Below are positions 22,185 to 31,586 of a DNA stretch of 42,934 nt, one piece after another. Position numbers and translations under genes: made by a program. The first letter of the stretch is position 1. The number at the start of each line of letters is the position of its first letter. Under the pieces are notes generated by a model. That model was not told the origin of the DNA. It saw nothing but the letters and a program-made list of their open reading frames with translations, and made no database searches. The stretch spans positions 1 through 42,934 of the forward strand of contig NZ_BOMH01000046.1 in assembly GCF_016862095.1 (NCBI RefSeq). Reading direction: 5' to 3'. This stretch comes from Actinoplanes cyaneus. GTDB lineage: Bacteria; Actinomycetota; Actinomycetes; Mycobacteriales; Micromonosporaceae.

Positions 22185-24272
22185 ATGCCGTACCGGAAAA
22201 TCGGTCGCATCATGGCGGCCGCCCTCCTCGGTCTCACCCCGCTCGCTGCCGCCCGTGACGTCCCGGCGCCCGGCGCACCCGGTGCGGACCAGCAGTACCT
22301 GCCCGCCGACAAGACCGGCCTGATCACCGCGGCGGGCACGGAGAGCAAGGTCTGGGCGACCGTGCAGCGCACCGGTGGCCTCGGCGAGATCTTCTACCCG
22401 GACCTCGGGACGCCGAGCGCGCGGGCGCTGAGCTTCGTCGTCACCGGCCCGTCCGGTCGCGAGACCGCGGCGTCCGTGGACACCACCATGACCGACGACA
22501 GGAGCCTGAGCTTCCGGCAGCGGCTGGCCGGGCCGTCCGGTCGGTGGCGGCTCTCCCTCTCGTACGCGACCGACCCGCACCGTGCCACCGTCCTGGCCGA
22601 CGTGAACTTCACCGCCCGTCCGGGCTATCGCCTCCACGCCATCTTCGACCCGGCACTGGGCAACAGCAGGAGCGGAGATTCCGGCCGTACGGCGGGAGAC
22701 GCGCTCGTGGCCTCCGACGGCGACGTGGCCAGCGCCTTCGTGGCCGCGCCCGCCTTCCGCACCACGTCCAACGGCTTCACCGGGACCAGCGACGACCTGG
22801 ACGCGCGGTACACCTCGGCCGCGCCCGGCTACCTGGTGCAGACCGGCCGGCTCGGCACCGGGCACACCACGCTCGCGCTCGGTTTCGGCACGTCCACCGG
22901 CGCGGCGCTCGACGGCGCCCGGGCCGGGCTGCGCCGCGGGTTCGGCGCGACCGCCCGGGAGTACGCCGCCGGCTGGCACCGTCACCTCGGCGGACTGCAC
23001 CGCCCGCCGGCCGTCGCCGACCGCGCGCTGTGGCGGACCTCCGCGATGGTCCTGGCCGCCAGTGAGGACAAGACCCACCGCGGCGCGTACGTGGCGGCGC
23101 CCGGCTCGCCGTGGGCCTTCGGCCGTGACGACCCGTCCGGGCCGTACCACCTGGTCTGGTCCCGCGACCTCTACCAGATCGCGACCGGGCTCCTCGCCGC
23201 CGGTGACCGGGCCGGCGCCACCCGCGCGCTGAACTACCTGTTCACCGTGCAGCAGAAGCCCGACGGCTCGTTCCCGCAGAACTCCCGGCTCGACGGCACC
23301 CCGGTCTGGGACGGGCTGCAGCTCGACGAGGTGGGCCTGCCGATCGTGCTCGCCTACCAGCTCGGCCGCACCGACGCGGCGACCTGGGCGCACGTGAGGA
23401 AGGCGGCGGACTTCCTGATCGGCTTCGAGCAGGACGGGAACCGCGCGCCGTGGAGCCCGCAGGACCGGTGGGAGAACCAGTCCGGGTACTCCCCGGCCAC
23501 CATCGCGGCCGAGATCGCCGGGCTCGTCTGCGCGGCGTCGATCGCCGCCGACAACGAGGACGACGCGTCCGCCACGCGGTACCTGACCGTTGCTGATCAG
23601 TGGCGGGCGAACGTGAAGGCGTGGACGGTCACCAGCACCGGGCCGTACTCCCGCTCGCCGTACTTCCTGCGGCTCACCAAGGACGGCAAGCCCGACCTCG
23701 GGACGACCTACGACATCGGGGACAGCGGCCCGTCCGGCGTCGACCAGCGACGGGTGGTGGACCCGGGGTTCCTCGAGCTCGTCAGGCTGGGCATCCTGCC
23801 GGCCGGCGATCCGGACGTACGCACCTCGCTGCGCGTCGTCGACGCCCAGCTCGGCGCGGGCCCGTTCTGGCACCGGGCGTCCTTCGACGGGTACGGCGAG
23901 AAAGCCGACGGCAGCCAGTGGGACTACCCGCTGCCGGCCGACTCGCAGATCACGCGGGGACGGGCGTGGCCGCTGCTCAACGGCGAACGCGGCGAATACC
24001 TGCTGGCCGGTGGCTCCCGTGCCGGGGCGCGCTCGCAGCTGAGGATCCTGGCGAGCGCCGCCGGGCCCAGCCGGATGCTGCCCGAACAGGTGTGGGACCA
24101 GTACCCGCCGAACCGGCCGCTGGGCACCCCGAGCACCTCGGCGACGCCGCTGGCCTGGACACATGCCCAGTACCTGCGGCTCGCCGCGGACCTGGCCGCC
24201 GGGCGCGTGCTGGAGCGGCCGGCAGCCGTCGCCGACCGTTATACGAAGCCCGCGGACGTCGCCGGCGGCTGA
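22185..24272 (+). CDS. Secreted GH15 glucoamylase-type glycoside hydrolase
   Basis: This 695-residue enzyme is expected to release glucose from the non-reducing ends of alpha-glucans; the exact linkage is not determined. Residues 1 to about 24 (MPYRKIGRIMAAALLGLTPL) look like a signal peptide. An N-terminal beta-sandwich (about 35-260) precedes the (alpha/alpha)6 barrel (about 285-690). Barrel landmarks include YHLVWSRDLYQIATGLLAAGD, TVQQKPDGSFPQNSRLDG, then WENQSGYSPATIAAEIAGL with the likely acid Glu, and RGRAWPLLNGERGEY with the likely base Glu. ATG 22185 is chosen because it gives the signal peptide. It follows the kinase gene by 37 bases but I see no functional tie. Confidence 0.92.
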   Translation: MPYRKIGRIMAAALLGLTPLAAARDVPAPGAPGADQQYLPADKTGLITAAGTESKVWATVQRTGGLGEIFYPDLGTPSARALSFVVTGPSGRETAASVDTTMTDDRSLSFRQRLAGPSGRWRLSLSYATDPHRATVLADVNFTARPGYRLHAIFDPALGNSRSGDSGRTAGDALVASDGDVASAFVAAPAFRTTSNGFTGTSDDLDARYTSAAPGYLVQTGRLGTGHTTLALGFGTSTGAALDGARAGLRRGFGATAREYAAGWHRHLGGLHRPPAVADRALWRTSAMVLAASEDKTHRGAYVAAPGSPWAFGRDDPSGPYHLVWSRDLYQIATGLLAAGDRAGATRALNYLFTVQQKPDGSFPQNSRLDGTPVWDGLQLDEVGLPIVLAYQLGRTDAATWAHVRKAADFLIGFEQDGNRAPWSPQDRWENQSGYSPATIAAEIAGLVCAASIAADNEDDASATRYLTVADQWRANVKAWTVTSTGPYSRSPYFLRLTKDGKPDLGTTYDIGDSGPSGVDQRRVVDPGFLELVRLGILPAGDPDVRTSLRVVDAQLGAGPFWHRASFDGYGEKADGSQWDYPLPADSQITRGRAWPLLNGERGEYLLAGGSRAGARSQLRILASAAGPSRMLPEQVWDQYPPNRPLGTPSTSATPLAWTHAQYLRLAADLAAGRVLERPAAVADRYTKPADVAGG

Positions 24273-24289
24273 CCGGAAGCCGGAAACCG

Positions 24290-25195
24290 TTACTCGCAGA
24301 CGACTCCGTCCTTGTCGGCGTCGCGGTACCAGGCGTACTCGGGGTCCTCGCCCTTGGTGTACGGCCCGTGGCCGGCCCTCTTCGCCGCCGCGCACGTGGC
24401 GTACCGCGGATCCGTCCCGCCGTCGTCCTCCCCGGTGTCGCTGTCCCCGGTGTCGCCGGTGCCGGGCTCGTCCGGCTCGTCGGCGTCACCGGACTCGCAG
24501 GCGAGGCCGTCGCCGTCGCGGTCCAGCGCCTTGCGGTAGCCGGGGTCGCTCCTGCGCAGGTTCGACCTTCCGGCGGCGTGCACGGCGTCGCAGTTCGCGT
24601 AGTAGACCGGCTTCGCCGTGGTTCTCGCCGACGCCGGCTTGGTGGTCTTCGCAGGAGCCACCGGCGTGGCCTTCGCCGAACTCGGACTCGGGCCCGGACT
24701 CGCCGACGGGGCGACCGCCACCGGAACCGCCGACGCGGCGACCTGCTCGGTGGAGATCACCGCCGACGGCCGTACCGACCCGGCGTTGTCCGTCTTCGGC
24801 GAGTCCGGCGCGAAGATCGCCGCGCCGCACACGAACAGCACGGCGACACCGGCCAGGCCCAGCAGCACCTTGCCGACGGCCGGCTTCTTCACCGGCTTGC
24901 CCGCCGCGTTGTACGGCACGGTCATCGGATATCCGGCCGCACCGTGCGGCAACGGCTGCCCGCCCGGCGTCCCTCCGGCGTGCGGATACGCCGGCCCGCC
25001 CGGTGCGGCTCCGGCGTGCGGATACGCCGGCCCGCCCGGTGCCGCTCCGCCGTGCGGATACGCCGGCCCAGCCACCGTGGGCGGGAACTCGTGCCCCGGC
25101 GCCGGGGGATAGGCCTGACCCGGCATCACCGGCGGTCCCGATTGCGGCGTTTCGGACGGGCGGGCCCAAGGATCCTGCGGAGGCGGCAAACTCAC
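24290..25195 (-). CDS. Membrane-anchored protein with two Excalibur calcium-binding domains
   Basis: The roughly 301-residue protein starts with a Pro/Gly/Ala-rich cytosolic tail containing three near-identical 13-residue repeats (GGPAYPHAGAAPG type), which are also a DNA repeat at about 24975-25060. One membrane helix follows (KVLLGLAGVAVLFVCGAAIF), then a long Ser/Ala/Pro linker. Two extracellular Excalibur domains end the protein, each with a paired-Cys pattern and Asp-rich EF-hand-like loop: YYANCDAVHAAG..LDRDGDGLACE and YATCAAAKRAG..RDADKDGVVCE. An acidic spacer (DEPDEPGTGDTGDSDTGED) lies between them. I prefer GTG 25195 (MSLPPPQDPW); ATG 25225 is also possible. The role is likely surface calcium binding. 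It is convergent with the GH15 gene, 17 bases apart. Confidence 0.88.
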   Translation of the reverse strand: MSLPPPQDPWARPSETPQSGPPVMPGQAYPPAPGHEFPPTVAGPAYPHGGAAPGGPAYPHAGAAPGGPAYPHAGGTPGGQPLPHGAAGYPMTVPYNAAGKPVKKPAVGKVLLGLAGVAVLFVCGAAIFAPDSPKTDNAGSVRPSAVISTEQVAASAVPVAVAPSASPGPSPSSAKATPVAPAKTTKPASARTTAKPVYYANCDAVHAAGRSNLRRSDPGYRKALDRDGDGLACESGDADEPDEPGTGDTGDSDTGEDDGGTDPRYATCAAAKRAGHGPYTKGEDPEYAWYRDADKDGVVCE

Positions 25196-25389
25196 AGGCA
25201 GAGCATCGTGTCCGCAACCGCCCATCGCCACCCGCCGATCGGCCCGTACCGGCACGCCGGTCGACCCCGGCCCTGACCGAAAGGTCCACTCACTCCCATC
25301 GATCGACCCAGCCCTGCAGTCGCGCACCCCGATCCCGCCGGGTTGGGCACCGGCGCGGTCGACGGCAGCCGGGCCGTCTCATCGGGCGA

Positions 25390-25947
25390 TCACGTGGCAT
25401 CCGGCGCGGGGAAAGCCACCTCGATCACCAGCCCGCCCTCGGGCCGCGCGACGATCGAGACCGTTGCCCCGTGAGCGTCCGCCACGGCCCGCACCACGGC
25501 CAGCCCCGTCCCACCGCCCGGCCCGCCCCGGTCGAACGGCCGGAAGATCAGCCGATCGTCGGGCACCGGTGGCCCGGTGTTCACCACGGTCAGCACCGCC
25601 CGGCCCTCGCCGTGGCGCACGGTCACCCCGGCCCAGCCGCCGGCCGTGTTGTGCCGGATCGCGTTCTCCACCAGGGTCACGACGAGCCGCCCGGCCAGTC
25701 GCACCCGGCCCATCGCGGTCGCCGGAGCGAGCGCCGCCAGCAGCGTCACCTCATACCGGTCAGCCTCGTCCCGCCGCGCGTCGACCAACTCCCGCACCAG
25801 CTCGGTCAGGTTGAACGGCGCACGCCCCTCCTCGTCCGCCGGGCTTCCGGATCCCGCTCGCAACCGCGCCCACGGCTCCTCGTCGTCCCTTCCCACCAGC
25901 GCTCGCACGATCCCCGCCTCCCATTCGCGTTCATCGACGCGAACCAT
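25390..25947 (-). pseudogene. Histidine kinase remnant with HATPase domain only
   Basis: The C-terminal part is a clear kinase ATPase domain: VTLVENAIRHNTAGGWAG (N box), VVNTGPPVPDD (G1) and GGGTGLAVVRAVADAHGA (G2), and it ends normally. Before it, FNLTELVRELVDARRDEADRYEVTLLAAL is the usual linker. The phospho-accepting His helix, membrane segments and sensor are missing. Upstream in the same frame the sequence (to 26295) has no recognisable domain. ATG 25947 is the most plausible start if it is expressed at all. Actinobacterial two-component kinases normally also have HAMP and HisKA parts, so this is probably the relic of a deleted gene. No response regulator is adjacent. Confidence 0.55.
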
Positions 25948-26170
25948 CCTGGCGAGCGGCAGGTTTCCGCAGCGTCTCCTTCCCTCTCGGAAACCAGCAC
26001 CGCCATCGCATGACGGCGGCGTGATGATGCACGACGACCAGCTGACAGCCAGCGAGCCTGCCGACCGCCGAACCGCCCGTCCGACCTCACAGGAATCCCA
26101 TCGGAGCGGACTCACTGTCATGCCGAGAAGAGGGCACTGCAAGGCGGCATTCAGCGCACCGATGAAAGAC

Positions 26171-26944
26171 TCAACCAAGCGTTGGAAAAGGAACAGAAAA
26201 TGTCGGTGGACCGCGAGCCCCAGGCACCTTCCGCCCGCGGCAAACAACATCAGAAATGGTTGCCCTGAGCCTAACCACAGCCCGGTGACCGCCACAGACC
26301 CGGCGGCATCCCACCTTATCGAGTGCCACCTCGACCACCATCACACACCAGCCCACCACAACAATGAACAACCCAGCTTGCCCACGGCCGGGCCCAAGCT
26401 GAGGACTCGCGGGTGAGCGCGGGCAAACCGCAACCTGAGGGCTGGCGGGTGCGGGCGACCCAGGCGCAACCTGTGGTTTCGCGGATCCGGGCGAGCTGCT
26501 CGCAGGCTGCGGGTTCGCGGGTCCGGGCGAGCTGCTCGCAACCTGTGGTTTCGCGGGCCCGGGCGAGCTGGGCGCAAGCTGCGGGTTCGAAGGCGTGGTC
26601 GCCCCGGAAACGTGCTGCGACGACAGTGGTGTTTCACCGGGACTTCGTCCCACCGATGGGGCAGCAGCCGGAGCCGACGCGCTCGCGGCAGGACGCGCTG
26701 GCTGCGACGGAGCGGCAATCACCGGCGCCGACTGGCGCGGCTGATCCTCACCTGCAGTGACAGCGGCCCACGCCGCCGAAGCACCCCATCCCGCCCGGAC
26801 CAGTTTCCGTGCATGACGCTGACGTAAACCCCAAGCACGATGCCGCTCATGGTCGCGCCGAAACTTCTCCGCCTCCGCCGAGTAATTGCGCGCCAGAGTG
26901 CGATCCCGCATCCCCGCGAGCTCGCCCCGGCTGAACAACGACAT
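26171..26944 (-). CDS. Hypothetical protein with 12-residue tandem repeats
   Basis: The N-terminal 60 residues (MSLFSRGELAGMRDRTLARNYS, then FRRDHERHRAWGLRQRHARKL) are charged and helical and look like a conserved actinobacterial sequence, though I can assign no function. Residues about 90-190 are low-complexity: Ala/Pro/Ser, then five 12-residue repeats of the form PQ(V/L/P)A(S/P)SSPGPAK, encoded by an exact 36-bp tandem DNA repeat. The last 70 residues include a hydrophobic run (GLFIVVVGWCVMVVEVAL) and basic sequence that may not be genuine. ATG 26944 is chosen over 26956. The frame overlaps the upstream extension of the kinase remnant. I am sure of the N-terminal half, less of the rest. 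Confidence 0.5.
   Translation of the reverse strand: MSLFSRGELAGMRDRTLARNYSAEAEKFRRDHERHRAWGLRQRHARKLVRAGWGASAAWAAVTAGEDQPRQSAPVIAAPSQPARPAASASAPAAAPSVGRSPGETPLSSQHVSGATTPSNPQLAPSSPGPAKPQVASSSPGPANPQPASSSPGSAKPQVAPGSPAPASPQVAVCPRSPASPQLGPGRGQAGLFIVVVGWCVMVVEVALDKVGCRRVCGGHRAVVRLRATISDVVCRGRKVPGARGPPTFSVPFPTLG
26394..26590. repeat. 36-bp tandem repeat, about 5.5 copies
   Basis: Units begin at 26430, 26466, 26502, 26538 and 26574, with a degenerate copy at 26394, all spaced exactly 36 bases. Each reads GCAACCTGTGGTTTCGCGGG then TCCGGGCGAGCTGCTC with substitutions. In minus frame it encodes the 12-residue repeats of the gene above. Confidence 0.85.
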
Positions 26945-27245
26945 CTGCGCCACCATTGAATTGTCCCACCCCGGGAAACACGTATGTAAGCGTCGGGACG
27001 TGACAAAAACTATTTCCCCCGGGCGGCACCGAAACGGAAATGAGCACCGGAATCCGAGGATGACCGAGCCGCCCTCATCCGCGACCTGAATGGATGGTCG
27101 CGCCGCCGACCGGACGCGACCGCAACTTCAATCGGTTCCCTCTCCACGCCGACGTCTTGATCTGCCGCTGACAGAGCGCTGATGAGCGGCGGCGAGCCCG
27201 CGCAGGTGCGAACCTGGCTCCCGTCCGACGGTACGGCCGACGTGC

Positions 27246-27851
27246 TCAGAGCCGCAGGCCGACCAGTTTGGTCAGGAAGCGGTCGAGCTGGTCGGCCATG
27301 GGCGGCCACGGCAGGTCGGGTTCGTTGATGCGCTGAGCCAGCATGCCGTTGACAGCGGTGCGCAGGTCGATCGTCACGGTGAGCGCGTCGTCGTGCGGGG
27401 CGGCGCCGGCATCCATGCAGCGCTGAACCGCGGTGCGGGTGCGTTCGACCATCACTTCCTTGAACGGCATGCCGAGCCGGCGGTGGACGCCGCTTTCGTG
27501 CAGCACCTTGTAGAGGCCCGGGTGGTTCTGGGCCCATTCTGCCTGGGCCAGGATGCGGGCCCGCAGTTGTGCGGCGGGGTGGTGTTCGTAAGCCGCCTCG
27601 GCGGTGTCGCCGACGGCGACGAGATCCTCGTGGCAGCGCTGGGTCACGGCCAGCACGAGTGCGTCGCGGTCAGGAAAGTAGAGGTAGACCGAAGTCGCGG
27701 CGACGGAGACGGCGCGGGCGACCGCGCGGAGCGACAGTGCCTGGTCGTCGCCGAGTTCGTCGAGCATCCGCACGCCGGCCGTCAGGATCTCCTCGCGGAG
27801 CAGGTCGCCCCGCCCGCGAGTGTTCTGCTTGCGACGACCCGTGGTGTTCAT
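27246..27851 (-). CDS. TetR-family repressor
   Basis: This 201-residue regulator has an N-terminal helix-turn-helix at about 18-65 (LREEILTAGVRMLDELGDDQALSLRAVARAVSVAATSVYLYFPDRDALVLAV) and a C-terminal ligand-binding domain of the WHG type (QLRARILAQAEWAQNHPGLYKVLHESG). It is divergent from the GlcG-like gene with 102 bases between and most likely represses it as well as itself. The ligand is unknown. The start is ATG 27851. The 289 bases between its stop and the repeat ORF hold nothing I can identify. Confidence 0.9.
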   Translation of the reverse strand: MNTTGRRKQNTRGRGDLLREEILTAGVRMLDELGDDQALSLRAVARAVSVAATSVYLYFPDRDALVLAVTQRCHEDLVAVGDTAEAAYEHHPAAQLRARILAQAEWAQNHPGLYKVLHESGVHRRLGMPFKEVMVERTRTAVQRCMDAGAAPHDDALTVTIDLRTAVNGMLAQRINEPDLPWPPMADQLDRFLTKLVGLRL

Positions 27852-27953
27852 CCCGGCAAGAATAGCTGGACACCCATTGCGCTACAGCCGTCCTCCAATC
27901 ATGCTGATGGGCGTCGGCCAGGACAGCTGCCCGCCCAACTCGAAGGGATCGCC

Positions 27954-28364
27954 ATGCCGTTGACACTTCACGAGGCTCAGGCAGTCATCACCGGCGCACA
28001 CGAGCGCGCCGCCGAGCTGGCCGCGCCGGTGACGGTCGCGGTCGTCGACGAGGGCGGCCACCTGCAGGCCCTCGGCCGCATGACCGGGGCACCACCGCTT
28101 TCGGCCCAGATCGCCGAGGTCAAAGCGGCCAGCGTTGCGCTCTTCCGCCGCGACGGCGCCGTACTGCGCAAGATGCAGGAGACCTCACCTGCCTTCTTCG
28201 CCCAACTGGACGGGGCCGTGCGGGTACCGATCCTCGCGGGCGCCGGCGCGGCGCTCATCGTGCGCGGGGACACCGTCCTGGGCGCGTTGGCGGTGAGCGG
28301 CGGATGGACGCCCGGGCAGGACGACGAATGCGCCGAAGCCGCGCTTGCCGTCCTCGCTTCTTAG
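27954..28364 (+). CDS. GlcG/HbpS-family protein
   Basis: The 136-residue protein consists entirely of a GlcG/HbpS domain (PF03928): PLTLHEAQAVITGAHERAAEL, VAVVDEGGHLQALGRMTGA, KAASVALFRRDGAVL and PILAGAGAALIVRGDTVLGALAVSGGWTPGQDDECAEAAL. Family members include the haem-binding redox sensor HbpS of Streptomyces and proteins near glycolate or diol metabolism. This one has no signal peptide, so it is probably cytosolic. ATG 27954 has GAAGGGA about seven bases upstream. It is controlled presumably by the divergent TetR gene. Its biochemical role is open. Confidence 0.88.
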   Translation: MPLTLHEAQAVITGAHERAAELAAPVTVAVVDEGGHLQALGRMTGAPPLSAQIAEVKAASVALFRRDGAVLRKMQETSPAFFAQLDGAVRVPILAGAGAALIVRGDTVLGALAVSGGWTPGQDDECAEAALAVLAS

Positions 28365-28451
28365 CGGCGATCCGGACGGCCGATCCCACAAGCGAGCCTA
28401 CCGGTCAAGCCGACTGGTTGCCTCCGCCGGAAGGCAATTCGCAGGCGCCTG

Positions 28452-31331
28452 TCATTGCTGTTCGGTGCTGCTGTTGAGAGCCGCGAGGCAGGTGCGGACT
28501 TGCTCGGCCTCGGGTACGCCGAGATCGGTGTAGAGGGCCAGTGCGCGCTGGTAGCCCGCGTGAGCGAGGGTGAGATTGCCGAGGATGTGGTGGGCGTGGC
28601 CGAGTCCGGTGTGGGCGCGGGCCTGCTGATCGGGGTCGCCCGTTTCTGCGGCGGTGGTGTGGGCGGCGGTGTGGTGGGTGAGGGCGTTCGCGACGTGGCC
28701 GGCGGTGCGGGCGGCTTCGCCGAGGCCGTTGAGCGCCCACGCTTCGCCGTACCTGTCGCCGATCTTGCGGAAGATGGTCAGGGCCCGCTGGTGGTGCTTG
28801 GTGGCCCGGGCGGGCTCGCCGAGGCGGGCGTGAAGGGTGCCGAGGCTGTCCAGCGTCCACGCTTCGCCCGAGTGATGGCCGAGTTGGCGGTGCAGGGTCA
28901 GGGCTTGCCGCAGGTGGTCGCCGGCCGGCCGGTACTGGCCGAATCGCCTCTCGATCTCGCCGAGGCCGTTCAGCGCGTCGGCTTCACCGACCCGGTTGCC
29001 GGCCCGCCGATACAGGGCCAGAGCGTGCTCGTGGTGTTCGATGGCAGGCCGGTAGTGGCCCGACCGCCCCTGGACGAAGCCGAGGTTGGTGAGCGCGCGG
29101 CCTTCGCCGGCCCGGTCACCGGCCTCCCGGTGCAGGGTCAGGGCCCGAGCGAATTGGTCACTGGCCGTGCGGTAGTGGCCCGACCGCACCGCGATGACGC
29201 CGAGGGTGTTCACCGTGCGGGCTTCGCCGGCCGGGTCGCCGGCCCGGCGGAACAGGTCCATAGCCTGTCGGAGGTGCTCGCCCGCCGGCCCGTACCGGCC
29301 CAGCCGATAGTGGACGGCACCGAGGTCGGCCAGGGCGTGGGCAAGTCCGGTCGGGTCCCCGCTGTTGCGGGCGGCATGGCCGGCGTGACCGTGCACGGTC
29401 AGGGCATCAGTGTTGTGGCCGCCGTCGAGGTATCGGTACAGGATTCGCGAGAGCCGCATGGTGTGGGTGGGCCAGCCGTGGCCGGCGGTGTGGGCGGCGA
29501 CGGTGACGAGGGTCAGCCGTTCGGTGTCCAACCATTCCCGCGCGATGTCCGGATCTGTCAGGTCCGGAGTGGCGGTGGCGGCAGGCAAGATTACCGGCCG
29601 GTAGTGCGCTTCGGCGGGGTGCAGAGTGTTCATGGCGGTGGCGGCGAGGTAGTGGTCGAACAGGCGGGTCAGGGAGGTGCGGCGTTCTAGGGGGCGATCC
29701 TCGTCGGTGACCCGGATGGTGGCGTAGACGCGGACCAGGTCGTGGAACGTGTACCGGCCGGGGGTGCTCTGCTGCAGCAGATGGTCGCGGTGCAAGCGGT
29801 CGAGATGGCTCTGGGTGGTGGGTAGGCCGGCGTCGACCAGAGCCGCGGCGGCGTACGCGTCGAAGTCCTGGCCGGGGTGCAGCGCCGCCAGCCGCAGCAG
29901 TCGTCGCGGGCCGGCGGAGAGATGCTGGTAGGACAGATCGAGCGCGAGTTCGACGCCGGTGTCCAGGCGCCGCTGGTGGTGGCGTTCGTCGAGGCGGTCG
30001 GCGTGGTCGGTCAACGTCCAGCCCGGTGTGTTGCGGATGTGCCCGGTGATCAGGCCCAGGGCCAGGGGCAGGTTGCCGCAGCGCCCGGCGATGCGGGCGG
30101 CGGCGTGCGGATCCACGCCGAGGGGGACGTCGGGAACGGCGCGGGTGAGGAATGCCAGAGCCTCGGCCGCGGTGAACACGTCCACCGTGAGGTGGGTCGC
30201 GGGGCGCAGGCCGGCCAGGCCGCACCGGCTGGTGATCAGGGTGAGGCAGCCCGGTGCGGTCGGCAGCAGTGGGCGGACCTGATCGGTGGACGCGGCGTTG
30301 TCCAGCACCACCAGGACTCGGGTGCCGGCGAGGCGGTCGCGGTAGGCCGCGGCGCGGGCCTCGAGGGTGTGGGGGATCTGCTGGCCGGTCATCCCGAGCA
30401 GGCGCAGGAACCCGTCCAGGACCGCGGCGGGGTCGGCGGGCGGCTGTGCCGGGTCGGGGTCGAAGCCGCGCAGGTTGACGAACAACACCCGATCGAAGGC
30501 GTTCTCCCGGGTCAGCAGGTGCCCGGCGTGGACGGCGAGTTGGGTCTTGCCGACCCCGGCCATTCCCTCGATCACGGCAGTCACCGCCGCTTTCCCGCCC
30601 CGTATCGTGCGGCGGAGCCGGTCAAGTGCGCCGGCGCGCCCGGTGAACCCCGTCAGCTCTCGAGGCAAGCTGTCCTGCACCCGGACCTGGGACACCGCCT
30701 CGATCTCCCCGCCGACGACCCGCAACGCCTGGCGCCAGAGAGCCACATACCCGGTGTCCGGGTTCAGCGCCCGGACCACCGCGACCACCAGCTCGGTGTC
30801 CAACCGGCGGCGACGGGACCGGAAGCAGTACGCGACGGTGGACCTGCACACCAGCTCACCGGCCGGCCGGCCGGCCGCCGCCCAGGCCGCGTTGACCCGG
30901 TCCTTGATCGTCTCGTAGGAGGGCTCACCGGCCCAGACTCTCAACAGCCGCAAGCGCTTCACCAGATCGTCGAGTCCACCGGCAGGCACCGGATCGGGCG
31001 GCGGCACCGTCAGCACGTCTGGGGGCGCGGTCACCGGATCGCCAGGGAGCTTCTCGGCGGACGCCCCGCTCAGACGCGCGGCTTCCCACCAGCGCCGCTC
31101 CCACTCCTCAACGTCGCCGTCGCACGCGGCCACGTACGCGAGGGTCACCCTCAGCGTCGGCAGCCGCCGGCCTGAAGCCGCCGCCGCCAACGTCGCCACC
31201 GAGTAGTTCACCCGCACGGCCATCTGCCGGTAACCCGGTCTGTCCGCCTTCTCCCGCAATGCCCGCAGCCCGGCCGCCAGTTGCGCGAGCGGGTCACCGA
31301 GGCGGCCCAAGGGCCGTTCCGGTCTCGGCAT
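28452..31331 (-). CDS. HTH-NB-ARC-TPR regulator (AfsR/STAND-like), 959 aa
   Basis: This is a large STAND-type signalling ATPase. Residues about 12-65 form an XRE-like helix-turn-helix (RQMAVRVNYSVATLAAAASGRRLPTLRVTLAYVAAC). A second similar segment lies at about 122-190 (LVKRLRLLRVWAGEPSYETIKDRV, VCRSTVAYCF). The NB-ARC domain has P-loop GMAGVGKTQLA (256-266), a Walker B-like VLVVLDNAAS (about 335) and LITSRCGLAGL (about 365). From about residue 560 to the end are seven to eight tetratricopeptide repeats (LGRYGPAGEHLRQAMDLFRRAGD type), almost identical in rhythm. Such proteins switch by nucleotide exchange and often control secondary metabolism or act in defence. There is no bacterial transcription-activation domain, so DNA contact would be through the HTH parts. 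Confidence 0.9.
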   Translation of the reverse strand: MPRPERPLGRLGDPLAQLAAGLRALREKADRPGYRQMAVRVNYSVATLAAAASGRRLPTLRVTLAYVAACDGDVEEWERRWWEAARLSGASAEKLPGDPVTAPPDVLTVPPPDPVPAGGLDDLVKRLRLLRVWAGEPSYETIKDRVNAAWAAAGRPAGELVCRSTVAYCFRSRRRRLDTELVVAVVRALNPDTGYVALWRQALRVVGGEIEAVSQVRVQDSLPRELTGFTGRAGALDRLRRTIRGGKAAVTAVIEGMAGVGKTQLAVHAGHLLTRENAFDRVLFVNLRGFDPDPAQPPADPAAVLDGFLRLLGMTGQQIPHTLEARAAAYRDRLAGTRVLVVLDNAASTDQVRPLLPTAPGCLTLITSRCGLAGLRPATHLTVDVFTAAEALAFLTRAVPDVPLGVDPHAAARIAGRCGNLPLALGLITGHIRNTPGWTLTDHADRLDERHHQRRLDTGVELALDLSYQHLSAGPRRLLRLAALHPGQDFDAYAAAALVDAGLPTTQSHLDRLHRDHLLQQSTPGRYTFHDLVRVYATIRVTDEDRPLERRTSLTRLFDHYLAATAMNTLHPAEAHYRPVILPAATATPDLTDPDIAREWLDTERLTLVTVAAHTAGHGWPTHTMRLSRILYRYLDGGHNTDALTVHGHAGHAARNSGDPTGLAHALADLGAVHYRLGRYGPAGEHLRQAMDLFRRAGDPAGEARTVNTLGVIAVRSGHYRTASDQFARALTLHREAGDRAGEGRALTNLGFVQGRSGHYRPAIEHHEHALALYRRAGNRVGEADALNGLGEIERRFGQYRPAGDHLRQALTLHRQLGHHSGEAWTLDSLGTLHARLGEPARATKHHQRALTIFRKIGDRYGEAWALNGLGEAARTAGHVANALTHHTAAHTTAAETGDPDQQARAHTGLGHAHHILGNLTLAHAGYQRALALYTDLGVPEAEQVRTCLAALNSSTEQQ

Positions 31332-31562
31332 TTCGCACCCCCGTCACACTGCGACATCCATCGTCGATTGTCGCTGTGTGGTCCAGGGTCGATTGTCCGG
31401 CCACCGCAGGCAAGGGCCAGACAACTCTCACGCTGCCAGGCAGGGATCCGTCGATGGTGGCGTCGAGGGCCGGCGTCGAATGCGTCCGAGGTCCGCCCGC
31501 GCCGGACATCGATCCCTGACGCTGGACGGGACCGCAGGCAACCTCCAGGAAGGGCAACTTCG

Positions 31563-31586
31563 ATGCACGCGACGGGAAATGCATGA
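31563..31586 (+). CDS. Seven-codon micro-ORF coupled to the next gene
   Basis: ATG 31563 has AGGAAGGG about eight bases upstream, encodes MHATGNA and stops in an ATGA overlap with the secreted-protein start at 31583. The good ribosome-binding site fits this start, not 31583, so reinitiation may feed the real gene. Confidence 0.35.
   Translation: MHATGNA

Noticed and set aside
26394..26590. CRISPR-like 36-bp regular repeats
   Set aside because: Units are tandem with no unique spacers and are in codon register with a minus-strand ORF; no cas genes.
27393..27953. Long N-terminal extension of the GlcG-like protein
   Set aside because: It runs antisense through the TetR gene; the domain starts at ATG 27954.
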